Shown here: piece by piece, positions 7,557-12,845 of the stretch
Layout: each line of letters opens with the position of its first letter
Position numbering within the stretch: the stretch's first letter is position 1
NCBI GenBank assembly: GCA_025056955.1
Contig: JANWYL010000069.1
Coordinates: 1-12,845, forward strand
DNA: 12,845 nt
Reading direction: 5' to 3'
Source: Sandaracinaceae bacterium
Lineage (GTDB): Bacteria; Myxococcota_A; Polyangia; Polyangiales; Sandaracinaceae
Notes under the pieces: model-generated
The model's database searches: none
What the model saw: only the letters and a program-made list of their open reading frames with translations
Told to the model about the DNA's origin: nothing
Program-made: the position numbers and the translations under genes

Positions 7557-8699
7557 TCACCAGTCCAGCCGATTGAGCCACCCTTGGATCATCGTGTCCT
7601 CACCAAATGTCTTGACTTGTATCCTTTTCAATCGCAACGCCTGAGCAATGCGCTCGGGCGGAAAACGCCTTGCCGCCAAGCCGGGAGCATTCTCATCGCC
7701 AAGGATAAGGGGCGCCACAAAAATGCTGCACCGGTCCACAAGGTTTGCATCAAGCAAACTCCCTGCAAGACGTGCCCCACCTTCGACGAGCACGCGAAGG
7801 ATATCCCTTTGAGCAAGTTCTCGAAAGAGCCAAGGGAGATCAAGCCTACCCTCTTCCGCCCACGGCACTTCGATCAGTTCCACCCCCATCTGAGTCAATG
7901 CCTTGGCCTTCTTTGGATCAACCAAGGGAGAATGGGCGATCCACGTGGCTTGCTGGAAAGCGCTTTGAACGATGTGGCTTTCCATTGGCGTTCGCAAGTT
8001 GGGATCGATCACAATTCGGACAGGTGGAGGGTGCGGAAATTCCTCAAGAAGCCGCAGATCCAAGCGGGGGTTATCCGCAATCACCGTCCCCACCCCAACC
8101 ATCACTGCATCTGAAAAGGCTCTCATCTTGTGCACTTCTCGCCTCGCTTCTTCACCCGTGATCCAACGCGAATCACCGCTTCGAGTGGCAATGCGTCCAT
8201 CCAAAGTCACAGCAACTTTGAGCTCCACCATGGAGCGCCCCAGGAGGGTGACGGTTGCAAAATCCATCACAAGATCCTTGGCCTCATCCTCAAGCACACC
8301 TACCTCCACCTGCACGCCACTTTCCCGCAAACGATCCACTCCGCGGACAGGACCATGGCGTTTTGGATCGAGGCATCCGATCACCACCTTCGTCACACCT
8401 GCCTGCAGGATGGCATCGACACAGGGTGGTGTGCGGCCATGGTGATTGCAAGGCTCAAGGGTGCAATAGAGCGTTGCTCCCCTCGCCTCCTCCCCTGCAG
8501 CCATGAGCGCCACAACCTCGGCGTGGGCCTCTCCTGCACGGGCGTGATGGCCTTCGCCTAGGATTCTCCCATCCTTTGCAACGACCGCCCCCACATGTGG
8601 ATTTGGCGCTGTCTTCCCGCGCTGAGCCAGCTCAAGCGCCCTGCGCATCAATCGCTCGTCTTCCATGCACCCAATCTTTGGCACACCCATCGTGCCCAT
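7557..8699 (-). CDS. ribD: bifunctional diaminohydroxyphosphoribosylaminopyrimidine deaminase / 5-amino-6-(5-phosphoribosylamino)uracil reductase
   Basis: RibD carries out steps two and three of riboflavin synthesis: deamination of the pyrimidine ring, then NADPH-dependent reduction of the ribose. The deaminase domain (about 13-150) holds the zinc site: H59-A-E61, then LEP-C84 and TPP-C93. The reductase domain (about 155-380) starts at ELKVAVTLDGRIAT and includes GDSRWITG, VGVGTVIADNPRL and VEGGARLAGSLL. The 380-residue length is typical. ATG 8699 is chosen because GAGAGGGATGG stands just before it; ATG 8690 and ATG 8666 (MEDERLMRRAL, which aligns best with the usual RibD start) are alternatives. 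It lies 36 bp after the methyltransferase gene and 41 bp before ribE, so it is probably co-transcribed with both. No FMN riboswitch is recognisable in the short upstream gap. Confidence 0.95.
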   Translation of the reverse strand: MGTMGVPKIGCMEDERLMRRALELAQRGKTAPNPHVGAVVAKDGRILGEGHHARAGEAHAEVVALMAAGEEARGATLYCTLEPCNHHGRTPPCVDAILQAGVTKVVIGCLDPKRHGPVRGVDRLRESGVQVEVGVLEDEAKDLVMDFATVTLLGRSMVELKVAVTLDGRIATRSGDSRWITGEEARREVHKMRAFSDAVMVGVGTVIADNPRLDLRLLEEFPHPPPVRIVIDPNLRTPMESHIVQSAFQQATWIAHSPLVDPKKAKALTQMGVELIEVPWAEEGRLDLPWLFRELAQRDILRVLVEGGARLAGSLLDANLVDRCSIFVAPLILGDENAPGLAARRFPPERIAQALRLKRIQVKTFGEDTMIQGWLNRLDW

Positions 8700-8735
8700 C
8701 CATCCCTCTCTCTAACAAGACGCATGAGTGCAAAA

Positions 8736-10082
8736 TCAATCCGCCATTTGTATGCCTTTCCCTCGCATTCCATGCCTCTCAAGAAGCGCAACAAACTCCG
8801 CATGCGCTGTTTGAGGAAAAAGGTCAACGAGCACAATCCGCTTGAGATCGTAGCTTTTGCAAAGGCGGGCGAGATCGTCCACAAGGGAAGCCGCGTGACA
8901 GGAAACGTAGACAATGCGCTCCGGTTGGAGCGCAAGCAGCCTCCCGATGATTGCGCCTGCTCCCCCTCTTGGTGGATCCATGACCACAACTTCAGGCCTG
9001 GTGGCTTTGCGCTTTTGAGAAAGCTCGAGGAATTTGGCAAGCACCTGCCCCGCATCTTCAGCCCAGACCTTTGCTTCAAGCCCGTGGGCTTTGAGATTGT
9101 GGCGATTCATCTCCGCGGCTTCTCTATCGATTTCCACGGCATCGAGGGCACTGGAGCGGGCCGCCAAGGCCAAAGTGAAAAGCCCTGAGCCCGCATAAAG
9201 CTCAAGCACCCTTTTGCCCTCTGCCTGAGCCCCTTCGAGGACCAGATGCCCAAGCACCTTTGCTGCTTGGCGGTGTGCTTGTCGAAAGCCCCCAGGAGCC
9301 CCCCTGAGCATGCGCCCCTCTCCATCGCGATAAAACTCAGCTGCAACCCCAAAATCAGCAGTGGACTGGGTTCCTTCGCCGATTGCCACCCTCGCCCCTT
9401 GGAGCACCCCCTTTTCGACCAAACGCTCAACTTCTCGGTAAAGGGAAGGAGGCTGCGGGCATGCGGAACGCAAGGTCAAAACGAAAGAGCCTCCCCATTC
9501 GGTGTCGCTCACTCCCAAAAGCACCTCTCCCTCCCCTTTGAGATGCCGGTGCAAGCAACCCGTCAATTCCTTCCGCAATCTTTCTAAGCCCTCATCGAGC
9601 ACATGACAGTGCCTTGGAACAACCAGACCGGGGCCATGGACTATGCGGTAGCCGATCGATGTCCTTCCTCCTTCTTCTTTCCACGCCAATCGAGCCCGCA
9701 GCCGGTAAGCGTATTCCGGATCTGGCGCTTCGACACCACAATCCAGAAGTTGCAGCCCTTTCTTTTTCGCACGCTCCAAAAACATCCGGACTTTCCATTG
9801 GATTTGCACCCTTCGCTCAAGCCCAGCCCAAGGACATCCACCACAACGTTCTTGATCCTCGCAAAGCGCCTTGCGCCGACCTTGGATTGGATTGACCACC
9901 TTGAGTGAGAGGGCCCGCACAACTCCATTTCGTTGGAAAGGCGCGTGAAGCTCAACCATCTCCCCAGGAAAAACTCCCGGAACCCTCGCCTCCTTGCCGC
10001 TTGCCCCCACAACAATGCCATTGCCATCGCTGTCCAACCCAACCACAGGCCATAACTTTTCCGACTTCACAAATTCCGGCAT
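8736..10082 (-). CDS. RlmD/RumA-family Fe-S 23S rRNA (uracil-5-)-methyltransferase
   Basis: The family transfers a methyl group from SAM to carbon 5 of a uracil in RNA; the RlmD branch modifies U1939 of 23S rRNA. The 448 residues show a TRAM-like N-terminal domain (about 8-62), the Fe-S cysteines C74-x5-C80-x2-C83 and C159 (RHCHVL), a SAM-binding loop VLELYAGSGLFTL (292-304), DPPRGGAG (369-376), the nucleophile in YVSC395, and the catalytic base region FPQTAHAE429. Two motifs deviate: the usual F-x-Q-x-N is FRQAH and SCNPxT is SCHAAS, each with Asn changed to His. The exact target is therefore left open; the gene could be rlmD, or rlmC- or trmA-like. ATG 10082 is chosen for AGGA 7 nt upstream; GTG 10088 lies too close to it. 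It is the first gene of the rib operon and divergent from the merR-isc operon. Confidence 0.88.
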   Translation of the reverse strand: MPEFVKSEKLWPVVGLDSDGNGIVVGASGKEARVPGVFPGEMVELHAPFQRNGVVRALSLKVVNPIQGRRKALCEDQERCGGCPWAGLERRVQIQWKVRMFLERAKKKGLQLLDCGVEAPDPEYAYRLRARLAWKEEGGRTSIGYRIVHGPGLVVPRHCHVLDEGLERLRKELTGCLHRHLKGEGEVLLGVSDTEWGGSFVLTLRSACPQPPSLYREVERLVEKGVLQGARVAIGEGTQSTADFGVAAEFYRDGEGRMLRGAPGGFRQAHRQAAKVLGHLVLEGAQAEGKRVLELYAGSGLFTLALAARSSALDAVEIDREAAEMNRHNLKAHGLEAKVWAEDAGQVLAKFLELSQKRKATRPEVVVMDPPRGGAGAIIGRLLALQPERIVYVSCHAASLVDDLARLCKSYDLKRIVLVDLFPQTAHAEFVALLERHGMRGKGIQMAD

Positions 10083-10112
10083 TTCCACTTCCTGTCAAAC
10101 ATTGGATTTGGA

Positions 10113-10132
10113 ACTTTCAAACACTTTCAAAA
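10113..10132. repeat. two tandem copies of a 10-bp unit (ACTTTCAAAC / ACTTTCAAAA)
   Basis: Two copies of ACTTTCAAA stand head to tail with a period of exactly 10 bp, one helical turn, about 25-50 bp before the methyltransferase start and just upstream of TTGACA on the other strand. Read on the minus strand each copy contains TTGAAA, which could also act as a -35 element for the methyltransferase. A two-copy repeat in A/T-rich DNA can arise by chance, so protein binding is only a suggestion. Confidence 0.35.
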
Positions 10133-10140
10133 AAAAGATG

Positions 10141-10171
10141 TTGACATTTTTGCAAGTCGCACCCAAATAAT
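10141..10171 (+). promoter_or_regulatory. candidate promoter of the merR-isc operon with a 19-bp spacer
   Basis: TTGACA (10141-10146) is a perfect sigma70-type -35 element. The best -10 match is AATAAT (10166-10171, five of six), giving a 19-bp spacer rather than 17. Over-long 19-20 bp spacers are the hallmark of promoters activated by MerR-family regulators, and a merR gene is the first gene downstream. Transcription would start near 10178, about 130 nt before the merR TTG. No experimental support is available from sequence alone. Confidence 0.45.
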
Positions 10172-10180
10172 TCTGTGAAT

Positions 10181-10202
10181 CTAACCCTTACGTAAAGGTA
10201 AG
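10181..10202. promoter_or_regulatory. MerR-type operator dyad
   Basis: This is a 22-bp inverted repeat centred between 10191 and 10192, with arms ACCCTTAC and GTAAAGGT plus flanking CT/AG; nine of eleven base pairs are symmetric. The outer ACC...GGT and A/T-rich inner arms resemble known MerR-family operators. It lies just downstream of the candidate promoter at 10141-10171. It could also fill the spacer of a weaker promoter with GTGAAT (10175-10180) and TAAGAG (10199-10204). The likely binder is the MerR protein encoded about 105 bp downstream (inference). Confidence 0.6.
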
Positions 10203-10307
10203 AGTTGTGCCTGTCACTCGCTCAAAACCCGCCTGCCCATCACACGGCTAGGGAAATCCCATCCTTCTCTTATCCCTCCATCCCCCAAGGCCAACGATGC
10301 CACTGGA

Positions 10308-10763
10308 TTGAAGGTTGGAGACTTGGCCAAGCGAACGGGCAAAAGCATCCGTGCCCTCCACCTTTACGAAGAGCTTGGTCTGCTTGAACCAAAGCAAAGA
10401 AGCAAAGGCGGTTTTCGGCTCTATTCTGAAGAAGCCGTCCAGCGGGTGTTTTGGATCACTCGCCTCCAAGAGATAGGCTTTTCGCTCCCAGAAATCCGCG
10501 ATCTTCTTTCAAATTGGAAAGCGAGCGCATCCGCCCCTCAAGCGATGCAGCGGGTGCGGGAGGTCTACCATCGCAAGCTTGAAGAAGCCCGTCTGCAGCT
10601 CGCAAAGCTGCGTTCTTTGGTGCGAGAGCTTGAAGAAAGCCTGGCCTATCTCGAAACATGCATGAATTGCGAACCAGAGCGTGTCGTCAGTGATTGCCTT
10701 GCTTGCGAGCGCCATTCTTGTGAATTCGAAGAGCGTCCTGCCTTCATCGTTGGACTTCACTGA
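10308..10763 (+). CDS. MerR-family transcriptional regulator with cysteine-rich C-terminus, first gene of the isc operon
   Basis: The protein has 151 residues. The N-terminal winged helix-turn-helix is clearly MerR: KVGDLAKRTGKSIRALHLYE (2-21), LGLL, GGFRLYSEEAVQRV and EIGFSLPEIRDLL (55-67). A long dimerisation helix follows (about 77-117). The tail holds five cysteines, C118-x2-C121-x8-C130-x2-C133-x4-C138, which suggests binding of an Fe-S cluster or metal. The spacing differs from the SoxR pattern of C-x2-C-x-C-x5-C. The start is TTG 10308: it gives the normal MerR N-terminus, and no in-frame ATG exists upstream. No good Shine-Dalgarno sequence precedes it, so expression may be low. iscS follows 31 bp later. 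A role as sensor and regulator of the isc operon, in place of IscR, is inferred from position and cysteines. Confidence 0.88.
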   Translation: MKVGDLAKRTGKSIRALHLYEELGLLEPKQRSKGGFRLYSEEAVQRVFWITRLQEIGFSLPEIRDLLSNWKASASAPQAMQRVREVYHRKLEEARLQLAKLRSLVRELEESLAYLETCMNCEPERVVSDCLACERHSCEFEERPAFIVGLH

Positions 10764-10794
10764 ATACCCATTTTTTTAAGAACGGAGTCAAACC

Positions 10795-12021
10795 ATGGCC
10801 TTGTCCTTTCCCATCTACCTCGATAACCACGCAACCACCCGTGTTGATCCCCGTGTGCTCGAAGCGATGCTGCCATACTTTACTGAGCACTACGGAAATG
10901 CCGCCTCGCGCAACCACGTGTTCGGGTGGCAGGCAGAGGAAGCCGTCGAAAATGCCAGAGAACAGGTACGCACTTTGATTGGGGCAAAAAGCCCAAAGGA
11001 AATCATCTTCACCTCTGGCGCAACAGAGAGCAACAACCTCGCCATAAAAGGAGTCGCCTACCAGTATCGCGAAAAGGGCAACCACATCATCACCGTCAAA
11101 ACCGAGCACAAAGCTGTGCTTGAGACGTGCAAACGGCTTGAGCGGGAAGGGTTTGAGGTGAGCTACATCGACGTCAACAAGCAAGGCCAAGTCGAACCCG
11201 ACGATGTGCGCAAAGCGATTCGAGACAAAACCATCCTTGTCTCTGTCATGCTGTGCAATAACGAGATTGGAACCATCCAACCCATCGCCGAAATTGGGAA
11301 AATCACCAGGGAGCGGGGGGTGCTCTTCCACACCGATGCCGTGCAGGGCCTTGGCCGCACCTTTTTTGACGTTGAAGCCATGAATGTCGACCTGGCTTCT
11401 TTCTCAGCCCATAAGATCTATGGACCTAAAGGCATTGGAGCCCTTTACGTCCGACGGAACCGACCTCGGGTGCGGCTGACTCCCATCATCGACGGAGGAG
11501 GGCATGAACACGGCATGCGCTCTGGGACCTTGAATGTGCCTGGCATTGTGGGATTTGGAAAAGCCTGCGCAATCCTCAAAGAGGAAATGCATGAAGAAAA
11601 CGAGCGCCTCCGAATGCTTCGCAACCGGCTGCGAGAAAAGCTCTTCAGTGCCCTTGAGATGATTCATCTAAACGGTGCCGAAGATCCTTGGCGCCATCCT
11701 GGAAACCTTCACGTCTCCTTCTCCTTTGTTGAGGGCGAAGCCCTGATGATGGGCATCAAAGAAATCGCTGTGAGTTCTGGAAGTGCCTGCACGAGCGCAA
11801 GCCTCGAGCCCAGCCATGTGCTCCGGGCCTTGGGCGTCGATCCAGAACTGGCTCATTCTTCCATTCGTTTTGGAATTGGGCGGTTCAATACATTAGAGGA
11901 AATCGACTATGTCGCCGAGGCAGTCATTCGAGAAGTCAATCGTTTACGCGAAATGTCGCCTCTTTACGAACTGTACAAAGAAGGCATTGATTATCGCACC
12001 ATTCAATGGATTTCCCATTAA
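10795..12021 (+). CDS. iscS: cysteine desulfurase IscS
   Basis: IscS is a PLP-dependent enzyme that removes sulfur from L-cysteine as a persulfide and passes it to IscU for Fe-S assembly. The 408 residues match the usual length of about 404. PLP-site residues are H105 (TEHKAV), SGATESNN (74-81) and the Schiff-base lysine K207 in FSAHKIYGPKG. The persulfide cysteine is C332 in SSGSACTSASLEPSHVLRALG-type context. The C-terminus SPLYELYKEGID closely resembles that of E. coli IscS, the segment that contacts IscU, which separates it from NifS- and SufS-type enzymes. ATG 10795 has CGGAG (10783-10787) 7 nt upstream. It stands between merR (31 bp) and iscU (23 bp), clearly in one operon. The call is secure. 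Confidence 0.97.
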   Translation: MALSFPIYLDNHATTRVDPRVLEAMLPYFTEHYGNAASRNHVFGWQAEEAVENAREQVRTLIGAKSPKEIIFTSGATESNNLAIKGVAYQYREKGNHIITVKTEHKAVLETCKRLEREGFEVSYIDVNKQGQVEPDDVRKAIRDKTILVSVMLCNNEIGTIQPIAEIGKITRERGVLFHTDAVQGLGRTFFDVEAMNVDLASFSAHKIYGPKGIGALYVRRNRPRVRLTPIIDGGGHEHGMRSGTLNVPGIVGFGKACAILKEEMHEENERLRMLRNRLREKLFSALEMIHLNGAEDPWRHPGNLHVSFSFVEGEALMMGIKEIAVSSGSACTSASLEPSHVLRALGVDPELAHSSIRFGIGRFNTLEEIDYVAEAVIREVNRLREMSPLYELYKEGIDYRTIQWISH

Positions 12022-12033
12022 TTGAATAATGTT

Positions 12034-12041
12034 GGGAGGTG
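12034..12041 (+). promoter_or_regulatory. strong ribosome binding site of iscU
   Basis: GGGAGGTG stands five nt (from the GGAGG core) before ATG 12045. It decides the iscU start against the in-frame GTG at 12039, which lies inside the site itself. Confidence 0.85.
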
Positions 12042-12044
12042 AAT

Positions 12045-12533
12045 ATGGCATACTCAAGCAAGGTGATTGATCACTATCAAAATCCTCGCAATGTCGGCAC
12101 CTTGGATAAAGATGATCCGAATGTCGGAAATGGGCTCGTTGGAGCTCCCGCATGCGGCGATGTGATGAGGCTTCAAATCAAAGTCAATCCAGAAACCGAA
12201 GTCATCGAAGATGCCAAATTCAAAACCTATGGATGCGGCTCTGCAATTGCTTCAAGTTCACTGGCCACTGAGTGGATCAAGGGAAAGACCATCGATGAGG
12301 CATTGAAAATTAAAAACACAGACATTGTGCGCGAGCTGAATCTGCCTCCTGTCAAGATCCATTGTTCAGTGCTGGCAGAAGATGCAATAAAGAGCGCAAT
12401 TGCTGATTACAGGAGAAAGCAAGCGTTGCTTCGCGCAAAGCGAAAGGAGGAAGCAACCATTCAATCAGATTCATCAGAAGCACGTGACAACAAAATGCCA
12501 AAAGAAAATAACTCTGTTCAATCAAAATCTTAA
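12045..12533 (+). CDS. iscU: Fe-S cluster assembly scaffold IscU
   Basis: IscU is the scaffold on which [2Fe-2S] and [4Fe-4S] clusters are built from sulfur delivered by IscS. The conserved core (1-127) starts MAYSSKVIDHYQNPRNVG and carries all cluster ligands: C37 in GAPACGDV with D39, C64 in YGCGSAIASSS, and H106-C107. The chaperone-recognition motif L100-P-P-V-K104 directly precedes the last cysteine, so HscA/HscB probably exist elsewhere or just downstream. The protein is 162 residues against about 128 usual: a charged, low-complexity tail of about 34 residues (KQALLRAKRKEEATIQ onward) is added after the normal end. This tail is unusual; it shows no cysteine or recognisable motif. The gene lies 23 bp after iscS and 20 bp before iscA. 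The call is secure, and the role of the tail is unknown. Confidence 0.96.
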   Translation: MAYSSKVIDHYQNPRNVGTLDKDDPNVGNGLVGAPACGDVMRLQIKVNPETEVIEDAKFKTYGCGSAIASSSLATEWIKGKTIDEALKIKNTDIVRELNLPPVKIHCSVLAEDAIKSAIADYRRKQALLRAKRKEEATIQSDSSEARDNKMPKENNSVQSKS

Positions 12534-12553
12534 TTGCGACCAAGAGGGTCGGG

Positions 12554-12845
12554 ATGGAAATCCAAGCTCAAATCCAACCTGCTTCAAATGAAAATGGCCA
12601 AAACGGGTGGTTAAAGGAAGAAGGGCCACCAATCCGATTGACCCCTTTGGCAATTGAGATGGCAAAAAAAGCAATTGCAAGGCGTGGTCTACCCACTTTT
12701 GGGCTTCGCCTTGGAATTCGAGGAGGGGGCTGCTCAGGAGCAAGTTATGTGATAGAGTTTGTAGAACAGCCTAGAGAACGGGATCATGTTTTCGAGTTTG
12801 ATGGTCTAAAAGTCGTTGTCGATCCGAAGAGCCTCCTTCTGCTGA
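12554..12845 (+). CDS. iscA: IscA/HesB-family Fe-S carrier (3' end cut by the window)
   Basis: Ninety-seven codons are visible before the window ends. The A-type carrier domain begins at about residue 28: IRLTPLAIEMAKKAIARRG, FGLRLGIRGGGCSGASYVIEFVEQP, then FEFDGLKVVVDPKSL, very close to E. coli IscA. The first of the three ligand cysteines is visible in GGGCSGASY; the C-terminal pair (CGCG) should lie beyond the edge. About 27 extra N-terminal residues (MEIQAQIQPASNENGQ onward) precede the domain, which is unusual for IscA. ATG 12554 has GAGGGTCGGG before it. IscA passes clusters from IscU to targets. It follows iscU by 20 bp, as in the classical iscSUA order. IscA is preferred over ErpA or SufA because of this context. 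Confidence 0.9.
   Translation, partial: MEIQAQIQPASNENGQNGWLKEEGPPIRLTPLAIEMAKKAIARRGLPTFGLRLGIRGGGCSGASYVIEFVEQPRERDHVFEFDGLKVVVDPKSLLLL

Larger units (their letters stand above)
10083..10307. promoter_or_regulatory. divergent control region between the methyltransferase/rib operon and the merR-isc operon
   Basis: This is the longest non-coding gap of the window (about 225 bp) and must hold promoters for both operons. On the plus strand it contains an exact TTGACA with an AATAAT 19 bp downstream, and a strong dyad further on. Near the methyltransferase it has a 10-bp tandem repeat inside an A/T-rich stretch. No gene, RNA hairpin or riboswitch is recognisable in it; one frame stays open before the merR start, but no ATG lies in that frame. 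Confidence 0.7.

Noticed and set aside
8700..8735. FMN riboswitch before ribD
   Set aside because: The gap is only 36 bp, far too short for the RFN element, and no RFN-like conserved segments are seen upstream of the operon either.
10251..10260. GGGAAATCCC palindrome upstream of merR
   Set aside because: It is short, with a two-base mismatched centre, and not placed at promoter elements; the dyad at 10181-10202 is far stronger.
10771..10777. T run between merR and iscS as an intrinsic terminator
   Set aside because: No GC-rich hairpin precedes it, and the genes are only 31 bp apart.
10744..11331. 195-codon open frame on the minus strand opposite iscS
   Set aside because: It is antisense to a secure IscS coding region and its translation has no family signature.

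Overview
The window reads as a dense bacterial chromosome segment: ten complete or nearly complete genes plus one gene cut at each edge, with short or no gaps and no IS elements, phage genes, tRNA, rRNA or CRISPR. Base composition is moderately GC-rich. Gene content suggests a Gram-negative, deltaproteobacteria-like organism: an ISC-type Fe-S system, TruD, a RibB-RibA hybrid with a dead RibA half, and a kinase-like protein with a Pro-rich linker and a membrane anchor. Myxococcota or a relative is possible, but this is a low-confidence guess from family content only.

Layout. (1) 1-3314, plus strand: an exported-looking TPR/HExxH metallopeptidase-like protein (5' end probably outside the window), a small thioredoxin, and a membrane-anchored pseudokinase. 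(2) 3294-4472, minus strand: a class C beta-lactamase-fold protein in which all three catalytic motifs are altered; its 3' end overlaps the pseudokinase 3' end by 21 bp. (3) 4554-5654, plus strand: TruD, the tRNA pseudouridine-13 synthase. (4) 5668-10082, minus strand, read right to left: an RlmD/RumA-type Fe-S rRNA methyltransferase, ribD, ribE (riboflavin synthase) and ribBX. This looks like one riboflavin operon; no FMN riboswitch is seen and ribH is not in the window. (5) 10083-10307: a divergent control region with a MerR-type dyad and a candidate promoter with a long 19-bp spacer. (6) 10308-12845, plus strand: a MerR-family regulator with a cysteine-rich tail, then iscS, iscU and iscA (cut by the window end), closely spaced as one operon.

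How the parts work together. IscS supplies sulfur from cysteine, IscU is the scaffold on which Fe-S clusters are built, and IscA acts as carrier. The first gene of this operon is not the usual Rrf2-type IscR but a MerR-family protein whose C-terminal tail holds five cysteines, so it is a candidate Fe-S or redox sensor for the isc operon. The divergently transcribed methyltransferase carries the four cysteines of a [4Fe-4S] enzyme and shares the control region. The second theme of the window is catalytically degenerate enzymes: a pseudokinase, a pseudo-serine hydrolase and the inactive GTP cyclohydrolase II half of RibBX. The most novel candidates are the MerR-isc arrangement with its operator, and the adjacent pseudokinase/pseudohydrolase pair.
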